Shown here in pieces: positions 26,150-35,015 of a stretch of DNA of 55,452 nt; within the stretch, counting starts at the first letter, position 1, and each line of letters begins with the position of its first letter. This DNA is from Bacilli bacterium. Lineage in GTDB: Bacteria > Bacillota_I > Bacilli_A > RFN20 > CAG-826. The stretch spans positions 320,711 to 376,162 of the forward strand of contig JAGAYY010000025.1 of the NCBI GenBank assembly GCA_017940265.1, in the 5' to 3' direction. Under the pieces are notes generated by a model. It saw nothing but the letters and a program-made list of their open reading frames with translations. It had not been told where the DNA came from and did not search any database. A program made the translations under genes and the position numbers.

Positions 26150-27288
26150 GTGATATTCTTAAAGTTATTAAAAGTCTTGGACTTGCTCCAGATCAGGTTA
26201 ATATACTTTGTTCTGATACTCCACAAAATCAGAAAAAACTTAAATCTAAATTAGGAAAAGGATATACAATTGGAAAGGTACCACTAAAAAGCGAGCCTCA
26301 TAAGATGTTTACTTTTTGTACCAGAACTGTATACCTAGGAGCAGACTTCTATTCAACTAATGCCAGAACATTTGTATTATCTGATGCTAATGTAGATTCT
26401 CTTTCCGTAGATATTAGCCTTGACTTACCTCAAATCTTAGGTCGTCAGAGACTCCTAGAAAATCCTTGGAAGAATCATGCGGAATTCTACTTCAAAACTC
26501 TAGGAAAAGATAAAGAATTCTCAAAAAAAGAGTTCGATGAGTTTATTAAGAAGAAATTAATGTCTACTGAGAGATTATTAAATAATTTTTATAGTTGTAC
26601 TGACGAAGAGACGAAGAAAGATCTTATTAAATTACACAAAAATAATATTATCTTTTCTACTTATTCAGACAACTATATATCAGTCAATTATATAGATGGC
26701 GAATATAAACCAGTAATGAATAACCTAGTTTATATTGCTGAGCAGCGTGCTTTCGATATTCAACAAGTAGATTATAAAGATAGATTTTCAGTTTTTAACA
26801 CTATTTATCGAGACCATAATTTTCAAATGGATAGAATATCTGAGTTTGTTAGTACTCTTAGAAATACTACAATACCATTTCCTGAGCGACTTAAACTTCT
26901 ATGTGAAACAGAAGATTTTTCAGGAGATGAGAAAAAACTTATAGCACAACAAGCTTCTGAGGGATTTGATAAATATTATAATCTATTAGGTCCGGATAAA
27001 TGTAAATCTTGGAGTTATCATACTACATCTCTAAATAAATTAATTTCGGATATAACAGTTTCAAAGGATAAAGTTGTTGAAGAAATATTAACCAAGTTTG
27101 TTGTTGGAAATAGATATTCATTAGTTGAAGTAAAATCAAAGATATCAGAAGTTTATACTAAATTAGGAATTAACAAATCTCCTAAAGCAACTGACTTAGA
27201 AGAGTGGTTTGAAGTTAAAAGGATTAAATTTGTAGATCCAATAACAAAAACTAAAGTAAACGGTTTTAAAATAATATCAAAATTATGA
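26083..27288 (+). CDS. Helicase-like NTPase, C-terminal part (gene split by frameshift)
   Basis: Second half of the helicase-like protein: the RecA-2-like domain opens with VFYVNSVSDILKVI, then ILCSDTPQ, and carries a motif-V/VI-like stretch with LGADFYSTNARTFVLSDAN and DLPQILGRQRL. The remaining 250 residues are a helical extension without recognisable motif. No good start lies at its beginning: the frame opens at a TTG at 26083, where it continues the upstream protein after a single missing base (a T near TATTGGCT). Whether this is decay, a sequencing error or recoding cannot be decided here; no classic slippery heptamer is present. Joined, the two parts give about 671 residues. Confidence 0.65.
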   Translation: MANPVTGSPVQSKEAVFYVNSVSDILKVIKSLGLAPDQVNILCSDTPQNQKKLKSKLGKGYTIGKVPLKSEPHKMFTFCTRTVYLGADFYSTNARTFVLSDANVDSLSVDISLDLPQILGRQRLLENPWKNHAEFYFKTLGKDKEFSKKEFDEFIKKKLMSTERLLNNFYSCTDEETKKDLIKLHKNNIIFSTYSDNYISVNYIDGEYKPVMNNLVYIAEQRAFDIQQVDYKDRFSVFNTIYRDHNFQMDRISEFVSTLRNTTIPFPERLKLLCETEDFSGDEKKLIAQQASEGFDKYYNLLGPDKCKSWSYHTTSLNKLISDITVSKDKVVEEILTKFVVGNRYSLVEVKSKISEVYTKLGINKSPKATDLEEWFEVKRIKFVDPITKTKVNGFKIISKL

Positions 27289-27403
27289 TTTTTGTAATAC
27301 AGTCCCCATACTTAAATCCTGGGACGCATGAATATTGTTCAGGATATACAGACGGTTGGGGTAGATAGAAAAATAAATAAAACAAGAAGAGAACAATGAT
27401 AAT

Positions 27404-27784
27404 ATGGAAGTCGGAGTTCTCTTCTTTAAACTTATAACGCGCATGAGGAAATATATGTTATCGACGGGAAAAACAACCGATCGAATTGAATATTATGTCT
27501 TGGATTTATTCCGTCTCTACCTTGGAATTTATCCTGGTGACATTCCTGGAGCCCCTGATCTTGGTTTTGATTTTTGTCTCACCTCAACATTCAAAGCAAA
27601 CCTAGCGAGTGAAGTTAGTTCTAGGGTAAATCGGTTGGTAGACAAAATACAATCCCAGTTTAAGGAGGGGTTAGAGATTAAGGTAGATAGTATTGAAATC
27701 TTGGATGAGAAATATGCTCGTCTAGTGGTTTCGGTTACAGGAGTTAAGGGTGAGGAAATCATCGTTAGTTTGTATGATGAATAA
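27404..27784 (+). CDS. Baseplate wedge protein (gp25-like)
   Basis: 126 residues, near T4 gp25 (132). Typical features are the early YYVLDLFRLYLGIYPGDIPG segment, a long middle helix (EVSSRVNRLVDKIQSQF) and a final pair of strands (RLVVSVTG, EEIIVSL). gp25 forms the inner wedge and contacts the first sheath ring. It lies just before the gp6/gpJ-like gene, as in most contractile systems. A stretch of 115 bases before it has no supported gene. Confidence 0.75.
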   Translation: MEVGVLFFKLITRMRKYMLSTGKTTDRIEYYVLDLFRLYLGIYPGDIPGAPDLGFDFCLTSTFKANLASEVSSRVNRLVDKIQSQFKEGLEIKVDSIEILDEKYARLVVSVTGVKGEEIIVSLYDE

Positions 27785-27826
27785 TGTTGTGAGCTCAGAA
27801 AAGCGCAACACGAATATATAAGTAGT

Positions 27827-29323
27827 ATGAAAAGTAAACAATATTATATAAATGCTTACCGGGGAATTGCTTCCGGTCTTGATATAACTGGTGAGGGTGC
27901 TGAAGCTTTGATACAGTTATTAGCGGAAGCAACTTATATCAGTGAAGTTGAGCATGCCGTTATAACCCAGGAATCAAGCCTAGATAAATGTACTCTCCTC
28001 ACCTCTAAGATCCAGCATTGTATGGATCAGATGTATTCGGTTTTCAGAGGTTCGTGCCCAAAAGTTATTCTGAGGTTTCGTCCTACTAAATACTTTGACT
28101 TAAAACCGCATGACTTAATTGTGACGGGTAATAATTTCAAGGTTTATTTCTTAGGATACTGGACAGGTGAAACTAAGAATGAATCTGCTGAAACTTCTAG
28201 TATTCCATTAACGACCGGTTTTGTTTATGGCCCAAAAATTATACCGCCATCAATTTCGGATAGTGACTCTGAGGTTTATACTATCATAGGACTCTTGGCG
28301 AAAGAAACGGTGGGCCAGAATTTCAAAACCGATTTCAGGAATACGTATTATGTTGAGTGTACGGATGAGGATCTTTCTCAGGATATGTGGGTTAAGGTTG
28401 AGGGTTCGTATGTTCCGGTGACTAGGATTTTTGCCGATCATATAATGAATGGTAGTGTCTTTGATCTTACCATTCCTAGTTTCGGATCTAGACTCTACTT
28501 AGCTGACTTACTTCGAGAGGGTGGTCCGGATAGAGAGAATATTGTGGCTCAGGAAAATGTCGGGGTAGAAGCTTTCTGGTATAAGTATTCTGCTCTGAGT
28601 TCTTATAATGAAGCTGAACTTAGGAAATTACAGATCAAGGGTACTATTCCGGTGTCTTTCGGTTCAGAAGGTTTCCAGGGTCAGACGGAAATAGGTGATG
28701 GGGTTATTGTTATTCCAGAAGCAGAAACTGATACTCCTACTAATATACACTACAAGGCTAATCGTGATAGATATGTTAACTCAGTGATTAGATCCAACAG
28801 TGATATAGGAACAATTCTTGAGGAAACATACCCAGAATACGTTAAAACGGGTGGAACTTCTTACGTATTTTCATCATCTACTACAGGTTCTTCTCTCGCC
28901 CTGTACTATGTTCCTGCCGTCCCTGAGTCCTTATTAACCGAGGAACAGATAGAAACCTTCAGGGAGACGAGATCTGGATATTACGTAACATCAAACCTGA
29001 CTGTCCAACCGGGAACTAGATATACAGCAATCTTTAACCTAGACTTGGAATTATATCAGTCGGGGAGTATTGATGCCGAAGTTTCAGGAATTCTTCAGGA
29101 GTATGAAGATAAGTTTGGAATTGATTTCAGAGAATTGTCTGATGAAATTAAGGGACTTATCTCCAAGATCTCCAATGTTAAGCAGATATCAGGTTTTTCG
29201 ATTGATTATGTCTCAGACTCCGGCTATCTCTTGGATGATCTTGGAAAAACAAAAATGTACGAAAATCTTGGAGTCTCGTACTATAAGGTTAATTATGTAA
29301 TTAATAGTAGTGTTAGGTCATGA
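27827..29323 (+). CDS. Baseplate wedge protein (gp6/gpJ-like)
   Basis: 498 residues, shorter than T4 gp6 (660). The C-terminal part carries the BaseplateJ-like pattern: an acidic helix (VSGILQEYEDKFGIDF) followed by a helix and strand (EIKGLISKISNVKQISGFSID), and a beta-rich centre (TTGSSLALYYVPAV). Wedge dimers of this family form the ring that triggers sheath contraction. The order gp25-like, gp6-like, gpI-like supports it. The stop TGA overlaps the next ATG. Confidence 0.7.
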   Translation: MKSKQYYINAYRGIASGLDITGEGAEALIQLLAEATYISEVEHAVITQESSLDKCTLLTSKIQHCMDQMYSVFRGSCPKVILRFRPTKYFDLKPHDLIVTGNNFKVYFLGYWTGETKNESAETSSIPLTTGFVYGPKIIPPSISDSDSEVYTIIGLLAKETVGQNFKTDFRNTYYVECTDEDLSQDMWVKVEGSYVPVTRIFADHIMNGSVFDLTIPSFGSRLYLADLLREGGPDRENIVAQENVGVEAFWYKYSALSSYNEAELRKLQIKGTIPVSFGSEGFQGQTEIGDGVIVIPEAETDTPTNIHYKANRDRYVNSVIRSNSDIGTILEETYPEYVKTGGTSYVFSSSTTGSSLALYYVPAVPESLLTEEQIETFRETRSGYYVTSNLTVQPGTRYTAIFNLDLELYQSGSIDAEVSGILQEYEDKFGIDFRELSDEIKGLISKISNVKQISGFSIDYVSDSGYLLDDLGKTKMYENLGVSYYKVNYVINSSVRS

Positions 29324-29805
29324 CAATATACGTACCGGCCCATCTTCGAAAGTTGGGTATTTTCAAAAACCTGTGTGATATGGTTCAGGCCTACATTTCT
29401 GAATTTGAACCCCCTGAGGAAGAAAGTACCTTGAGGATTGATCCTGTCTTAGAGTTTGTTCGTCTTTGTCTCCCTGGATCTTCCCCCGAGGTACAGAATT
29501 ACTTAGTCCGGATGTTCTACTCTGTGAAAGGAACTATGAAGGTTATAGAATATGCGGAGATTTTCTTGGAGTTAGGGTTTGAGGGTGAGGTAATCTATAC
29601 TACTAGGACTCTTTCCTTTGTACTCCCCTCAATAAAAGGTTCGGATGCTGCTGTTTTTGATTCTTCCTTACGTGAATTCTTAGGTTCTCTCCTGTATTTC
29701 GAAGATTTAATATATCAGGTTAGAGACTTGGAGGTGACTGTTGAGGAGGAGTTACCAGTTTATGTAGGCCCCAAGATTATTAAATATAAGAAATATGAAC
29801 TATGA
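29320..29805 (+). CDS. Baseplate wedge-tip protein (gpI-like)
   Basis: 161 residues, following the gp6/gpJ-like gene as gpI follows gpJ in P2. It begins MTIYVPAHLRKLGIF, a typical short N-terminal arm, and continues with helices and a beta hairpin (FVLPSIKG). Proteins at this place connect the wedge ring to fibres. ATGA start; the 3' end overlaps the next gene by 11 bases. Function is from synteny rather than motif. Confidence 0.55.
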   Translation: MTIYVPAHLRKLGIFKNLCDMVQAYISEFEPPEEESTLRIDPVLEFVRLCLPGSSPEVQNYLVRMFYSVKGTMKVIEYAEIFLELGFEGEVIYTTRTLSFVLPSIKGSDAAVFDSSLREFLGSLLYFEDLIYQVRDLEVTVEEELPVYVGPKIIKYKKYEL

Positions 29806-31552
29806 AATAAATAATCCTAGTTTCTCCGATCTTCAGGTAGCAATTTTCGGAGATGGTCAAGTCAGATATAAGGCTTCGACAAAATGGCTCCCCTGCTCGG
29901 ACTTCATAGAAACGGGATTTACATGGTTCGGAACAGCAGGAAAAGATTTGGTGATTGAGTTCTTAGACTCAATTCCCTCTAAAAATGTAGTAGACTTGGA
30001 GAAACTTGAGAATACTATATTTCCGACTCTAACAAATACGTCCGAAGATACTAAGAGTCAAAGTTACTTCGGGTCATTCCTATATCAATCACAGGAACTA
30101 TTTTGCATATCAGTTCCTCGTCTAATCGGAAAACTAGAGCTTAAAGAGGCCCTAGAAACCGACCCGACTAGTATGACTCTATGGTTTTCGGACGAGGAAA
30201 CTGAGTCGGAGAAGTTAGTATTCATTCTGGTGACTTATATTGAAGGTGAGACCAAAGTAGAAATATCATATCGTCTTTGGTTAGAGGATCCAGAAGGAAA
30301 TCTAGGAACTTCAGATGTACTATTGCCAAGAAGGGATTTACATACTAGAGAACTTCCGGTTACTAGATGTAAAGGGGATATGATTTGGTCATGTATCTCT
30401 GGTAACTTAGTAGGAACAAAAAAACTCTCGGGACGACCTATCTTTGATATGGTGGCATCTAGAGGGTCGGAGGTATGGAATAAGAACCGGATGTATGGAC
30501 TCTCTGATAAAGTAACCTTAGGAAAAAAGACCTATGAATCTATACTCCCACAGAACTTAGGAAATATGCCAAGTTCTGGGATAGGGTGGATAGAATCTGG
30601 TTACATTGAGAAAAACTTAAATTATCCAATCCAGATCTTAGTTTCTCAGGTTGATGGCATAACTCCAGGATCTGTTACTCCGTATGGTACAATAAGTATA
30701 CCATATGTTATTTCAGATCTAGAAACATGGAACAAGACTTTTGATTACACCGAGAATCCTGGTTATCAACTCACTTCATTGTCAGTAGATGGGTCTAAGG
30801 TATTAAGTCCGGAGGATTATACTATTTCTAGAGCTACCAAAAGGGTTACAGTTAATATTGGAGCTTGGGTAGAAACAATAACCACAGGATATCTGTACTT
30901 CTTATTCAGTGAAGTTCTTGGAAAACTCAAGGCTCAGTGGTTATATACTGGCCGAGATACTACAACCTTAGAAGATTCTGAAATACTTGATGGATATTTC
31001 TTAGAATCTGGAACTGAGATAGAAACTATCTTGGTGGAAGGGGAAGAAGTAAATCCCGACGAAGTAATTAAAATAGGTGAAGGTGGACTTGAGGTCGGTC
31101 AGGAAGTTAAGGTAACTATGGAGGTTGATATGGAAAAATATAACTTAAGTCGCGTTATCTTAGAATACCTGAATGAGGCAGGCGAAAAAGTCATAACTTC
31201 AGAGGGAATTGTCTCTGGCATAGGGACTTCAGGGAAACCATATTTCTCTGATACTTACAACTACATAACTAATACTTCTGGATCTGATATCATGTATCCT
31301 AGGTATAATATTATCTTAGATCCTAAGAAATTCTGGATCAAGACTATGTATGGAGAAGGGATCGAGGTTTCAGAGACGTATTCAGAAGTTCTCTATGGAT
31401 CTGGGAAAGTAATTAATTATTATGTCTTAAATCCTTCATCGACTGTACGCGTAAACTGTCCTGGGGGTATTAATACTTTCGAGGATGGTGTAGGTCGGAT
31501 AGTATTTGATTCAATAACAACCAATATAGAAATAACGATAGAATGCGAATAA
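29795..31552 (+). CDS. Large beta-rich baseplate-region protein, unknown
   Basis: 585 residues without a recognised family. The sequence alternates short strands and turns, with many acidic residues, a Trp-rich N-terminus (KWLPCSDFIETGFTWFG) and an Ig- or jelly-roll-like end (NIEITIECE). It overlaps both neighbours by about 10 bases, so it belongs to the baseplate operon. A wedge periphery protein (gp7 or gp10 position in T4) is the most likely role. Confidence 0.6.
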   Translation: MNYEINNPSFSDLQVAIFGDGQVRYKASTKWLPCSDFIETGFTWFGTAGKDLVIEFLDSIPSKNVVDLEKLENTIFPTLTNTSEDTKSQSYFGSFLYQSQELFCISVPRLIGKLELKEALETDPTSMTLWFSDEETESEKLVFILVTYIEGETKVEISYRLWLEDPEGNLGTSDVLLPRRDLHTRELPVTRCKGDMIWSCISGNLVGTKKLSGRPIFDMVASRGSEVWNKNRMYGLSDKVTLGKKTYESILPQNLGNMPSSGIGWIESGYIEKNLNYPIQILVSQVDGITPGSVTPYGTISIPYVISDLETWNKTFDYTENPGYQLTSLSVDGSKVLSPEDYTISRATKRVTVNIGAWVETITTGYLYFLFSEVLGKLKAQWLYTGRDTTTLEDSEILDGYFLESGTEIETILVEGEEVNPDEVIKIGEGGLEVGQEVKVTMEVDMEKYNLSRVILEYLNEAGEKVITSEGIVSGIGTSGKPYFSDTYNYITNTSGSDIMYPRYNIILDPKKFWIKTMYGEGIEVSETYSEVLYGSGKVINYYVLNPSSTVRVNCPGGINTFEDGVGRIVFDSITTNIEITIECE

Positions 31553-32661
31553 ACAACAAATCTGTCCAGGGTATTTTCCTATATACGGAAAACTCTAGTC
31601 AAATTGAGTTTGAAAAGAATGATTTTGTAGTATCAGGGGATTGTATTTATATATGTACGGCAGAAAATCCAACGAATACAACGAATGGAACTGTCTCGGG
31701 AATAGATCCAGTCACTGACACTAAGAATGAAAATTTCAAACCTTATCCTGGCTCAAGAATGATAACGGCTGATGAGTTTTTTAAGTACATTGAAGAGGCC
31801 GGAGACGATGGTGTTGAGAATAAGTACATCTCTGCTCAGGCTCTTGTTGGTATTCTTCAGCGTTATAATTTCGGTATGTCAATGACGGGAACCATCCATG
31901 ACTATATTAAGATGGATGGTACTAATATGGTTCTTGGTTACCAGACAGATATGCCGCTTGATGACTTAATGCTTACTGAATCTTTGAATAATGGAACTAT
32001 ATATGTTGATCCAGAACTTTCTCAGATTCAGAATGGTTTAACTTATAATGGGATAGAATTTTCGACTTTATTCGGATATTCTACTTCCCCCAGAGGATTT
32101 TCATATAATCTAGTATTACGTCAATATACTTATGAGTCCTCAAGTACAACAACTACTAGAGTTCAAGAATTAGTAAATCCATTTGCTGGTATAACTGTTT
32201 ATAGATATCTTACATGGACTTCTGGGAATTTTCCAATTTCTATGGCTTCAGCATCTGCATGGAGGAGTTCTTACTCGTACGGTTCGTCAATACGAGATAA
32301 ACTAACTGCCCTCGAGGAATTTTATCAAGCATCTCAGACTCAATGGGCATCTAAGTATAATGCCCTCAAGGGAACATTTAAGTTTATTAAAGTGCCATTA
32401 ACAGATGAAACTAGCTTCATTGTTTCGGGAGACGGTATGTACACTGTTACAATCCAAGAACCTATCAGTGGAGGAAGTAATTATTATACTTCCAGATCTG
32501 CTAGTATCTATGTTAAGGTTACTTCAGTAGGTACTCCGGTTACTGTATATTTTCCAGGATCAAATAGTTATCTAACTATTCGAAATACAACGGTAACGCT
32601 TGGAGGGACTGCTGGGGCTAAGATAATTGATGTATACGGGAGGAAAGAGTATGAGCAGTAA
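31543..32661 (+). CDS. Baseplate-periphery protein, unknown
   Basis: 372 residues, rich in Ser, Thr, Tyr and Gly. An N-terminal strand-rich head (NKSVQGIFLYTENSSQIEFE) is followed by a helical bit (DEFFKYIEEAG) and a Tyr/Ser-rich body (RQYTYESSSTTTTR). It looks like a fibre-attachment or short fibre protein. The start ATG overlaps the previous gene by 10 bases; the end overlaps the next by 11 bases. Confidence 0.6.
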   Translation: MRINNKSVQGIFLYTENSSQIEFEKNDFVVSGDCIYICTAENPTNTTNGTVSGIDPVTDTKNENFKPYPGSRMITADEFFKYIEEAGDDGVENKYISAQALVGILQRYNFGMSMTGTIHDYIKMDGTNMVLGYQTDMPLDDLMLTESLNNGTIYVDPELSQIQNGLTYNGIEFSTLFGYSTSPRGFSYNLVLRQYTYESSSTTTTRVQELVNPFAGITVYRYLTWTSGNFPISMASASAWRSSYSYGSSIRDKLTALEEFYQASQTQWASKYNALKGTFKFIKVPLTDETSFIVSGDGMYTVTIQEPISGGSNYYTSRSASIYVKVTSVGTPVTVYFPGSNSYLTIRNTTVTLGGTAGAKIIDVYGRKEYEQ

Positions 32662-33538
32662 ATTTACTATAGTAACTAATGAAGTTCCCGAATCTCCCGA
32701 AACTCTATATATATCATCGGAAAACCGTGATTACCCATATATAGCTTATCGGGATAATACCGGGAGAGTAGTTAGTGTATATGAAGGTTCCTCAGTATAT
32801 AGACCAATTCATTGTAGTGAATTTTTAAGTATCCTAAATTCTTGTGGTTCGATGATGGGCGGCTTAGGGTGTGTAATCCCAGGAAGTGTATTGGAAGTGG
32901 ATGACCTATATTATTTACCTCCTATCTTAAATCCTGCCAACCCTAGTATACCTGTTTTGCCAAAGATCACGTTGTCTGCCAGAGAGAGAGGAGAGGTTAA
33001 TACTTTCTCTACCTCTGGACTTGACACGGGAAAAATGACGTCGGACTGGGTTAATGCTGGTATCAAGGCCTGTGATGATTGGGGTTCTTTGGTTGATGTT
33101 CTGACCGAAAGAATAAATGAACTCTATGCAACTCATATTGGAAAAGGAAATTCTACTAGTGGACCTGTTGGACTATATTCAGTCGATCCTTTAGAAGATA
33201 CGACGGTTCTTAGTTTAATATCACCAACTACTTATACTGACACAGTAGATTTAAATGGAATTATTGAAAATATTAGCTACCCTGGGATAACTTCTAAATT
33301 AGATATTTCGATTGATTATTCTGATGGAGAGAAGATATTTTCTATAACTGAATCCTTTGAACCTTTTAGGTATTTGGACACTGGTGATCTCTTTGTTCCT
33401 GAGATTTTTATAACTCTAGAGGATATTAGAGTAGATTATATTGATGGAGTAATTAGAGTGTTTCCTATCAAACAGGAAATAACAGAATGTATAATTAGCG
33501 ACTGTACTATTACATATGGCAACATCATTACTGAGTGA
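32651..33538 (+). CDS. Baseplate-periphery protein, unknown
   Basis: 295 residues from the ATG at 32651, chosen because it follows GGAGGAAAGAGT, one of the few purine-rich start contexts here; an upstream TTG would overlap the previous gene further. The N-terminal layout (beta head, then CSEFLSILNSCG helix) parallels the neighbour at 31543, suggesting a related architecture. The rest is beta-rich with Gly/Pro turns. It overlaps the next gene by 23 bases. Confidence 0.6.
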   Translation: MSSKFTIVTNEVPESPETLYISSENRDYPYIAYRDNTGRVVSVYEGSSVYRPIHCSEFLSILNSCGSMMGGLGCVIPGSVLEVDDLYYLPPILNPANPSIPVLPKITLSARERGEVNTFSTSGLDTGKMTSDWVNAGIKACDDWGSLVDVLTERINELYATHIGKGNSTSGPVGLYSVDPLEDTTVLSLISPTTYTDTVDLNGIIENISYPGITSKLDISIDYSDGEKIFSITESFEPFRYLDTGDLFVPEIFITLEDIRVDYIDGVIRVFPIKQEITECIISDCTITYGNIITE

Positions 33539-35015
33539 CTTAGGTTATACTAATTATATCTTAGGTTCTATTAAATCAGTTACTGAATGTCTTAATATAG
33601 TTCTTTATAAAAAATCCTCATACTCGACTAGAATATCACTTTATAATCTAACGAGTTTCTACATCACTTATCTCTCTGGTTCAGATTCTTCATTACATGC
33701 AAGATTAACCAGAGAGACATCGAATGACACTTTTGAGTATACAAAGAACTTAGAAGATGGATTTGATGTTATTGTATATATTAGTGCAGCATCTAATACC
33801 CCTATCGGATTTACTGAATTTGTTAATCTACAGGGAAAAGGAGTTCTATTAGGGATTACGATAGGACTCACTAGATATGCAGAAAAATTAGATGTGGGAG
33901 TTATTGAGGTAGATACAGGAATTGTAGATAAGACCTCATTTGACAAAGATCTCGACAGTAATTATCCGATAGTTTCAGAGCTTTCTACTAGTCGAGTTAA
34001 TCCTTTCACGACCGATGCCTCTAGAATTATGTCCGATAAGAAAAGTGCGGCATGGTTATCTTCTGGGATAATTACTCAGGAAGGAACTTGGGCATTAGGT
34101 ATCACCAAGAATATTAATGTTGATCCTTACGGAAAAGGTCTTACCAAACATGGGATATGTTTTTATAATGGAGATTTAGTTATGGTATCATGGGGAGATT
34201 CCGAATATAGTGTTTATTCCCTAGTACAAACTAATTCTTTTGGATATCCAAAGACTTATGCCGAATCTGGAACTCTCTCAGGAAATATTGAGAGGCTTGG
34301 TGGAAGATTTTATTATGACAATACTGGTAATCTAATAGAATTGATTACTGGTTCAAAATATATAAATCAGACGGCTAATCCAATCATCGCTGATCCATGG
34401 AGTGTTGATGGAAAAGTTTATGAATTACCGACATTTTTTAAATCTTCGACGGCTCTCAAGTATATTCCTGAAATAAATAACATCTACCTCGACTTAGACA
34501 CATACTTGAAGTCATATCAACTTATAGTTTATCAAAAATTAGGATCCTGGTTTATTTTGCAACAAAAATATTCAGGACAATATCTCTATGTAGCAGTATC
34601 CCCTGTTTCAGTTCTATACATGGACTACGAGGACTTGGATGGGGCTATGTTTGTTAATGATCAAACTATTATTCTCCGTGACTTAAACTATTATACTGTT
34701 TTTTGTAAGCCAGGAGAAAAATACTACACAGAAAGAGCTAGAGCCATTATAGAAGGTGGACGACTAGCTAAGTATGAAGATACTGGAATTTTAATGTGTA
34801 TAACAGACAATGCTACAGCTGATGAAGAACATTATCAAGAATACTATGGATCTCAGACAATTCCTGTGGTTTTTGATTATGAAGATCTAAGTAAGACGGT
34901 ACTGAATAGATATAGGAGAGGCCCTTATCCATTAGTTTCTGGTATTCCTGAATTAGTGTGTTCTTTTGGTGGTTTGATATTCTATAAGAGTGGAACAACT
35001 ATAAATTATTTATGA
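33516..35015 (+). CDS. Beta-rich structural protein, possibly propeller-like
   Basis: 499 residues. Several segments repeat a strand-turn-strand theme ending in aromatic or hydrophobic residues (GICFYNGDLVMVSWGDSEY; LVCSFGGLIFYKSG), which recalls beta-propeller or beta-helix blades, though the spacing is irregular. No catalytic motif is visible. It begins 23 bases inside the preceding gene and overlaps the next ATG by four bases. Its place beside the 2140-residue protein suggests a tail-fibre or baseplate accessory role. Confidence 0.6.
   Translation: MATSLLSDLGYTNYILGSIKSVTECLNIVLYKKSSYSTRISLYNLTSFYITYLSGSDSSLHARLTRETSNDTFEYTKNLEDGFDVIVYISAASNTPIGFTEFVNLQGKGVLLGITIGLTRYAEKLDVGVIEVDTGIVDKTSFDKDLDSNYPIVSELSTSRVNPFTTDASRIMSDKKSAAWLSSGIITQEGTWALGITKNINVDPYGKGLTKHGICFYNGDLVMVSWGDSEYSVYSLVQTNSFGYPKTYAESGTLSGNIERLGGRFYYDNTGNLIELITGSKYINQTANPIIADPWSVDGKVYELPTFFKSSTALKYIPEINNIYLDLDTYLKSYQLIVYQKLGSWFILQQKYSGQYLYVAVSPVSVLYMDYEDLDGAMFVNDQTIILRDLNYYTVFCKPGEKYYTERARAIIEGGRLAKYEDTGILMCITDNATADEEHYQEYYGSQTIPVVFDYEDLSKTVLNRYRRGPYPLVSGIPELVCSFGGLIFYKSGTTINYL

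Noticed and set aside
27285..27368. 27-residue frame overlapping the helicase-like stop by four bases
   Set aside because: The ATGA overlap is tempting, but the length is too short and there is no recognisable motif or support.
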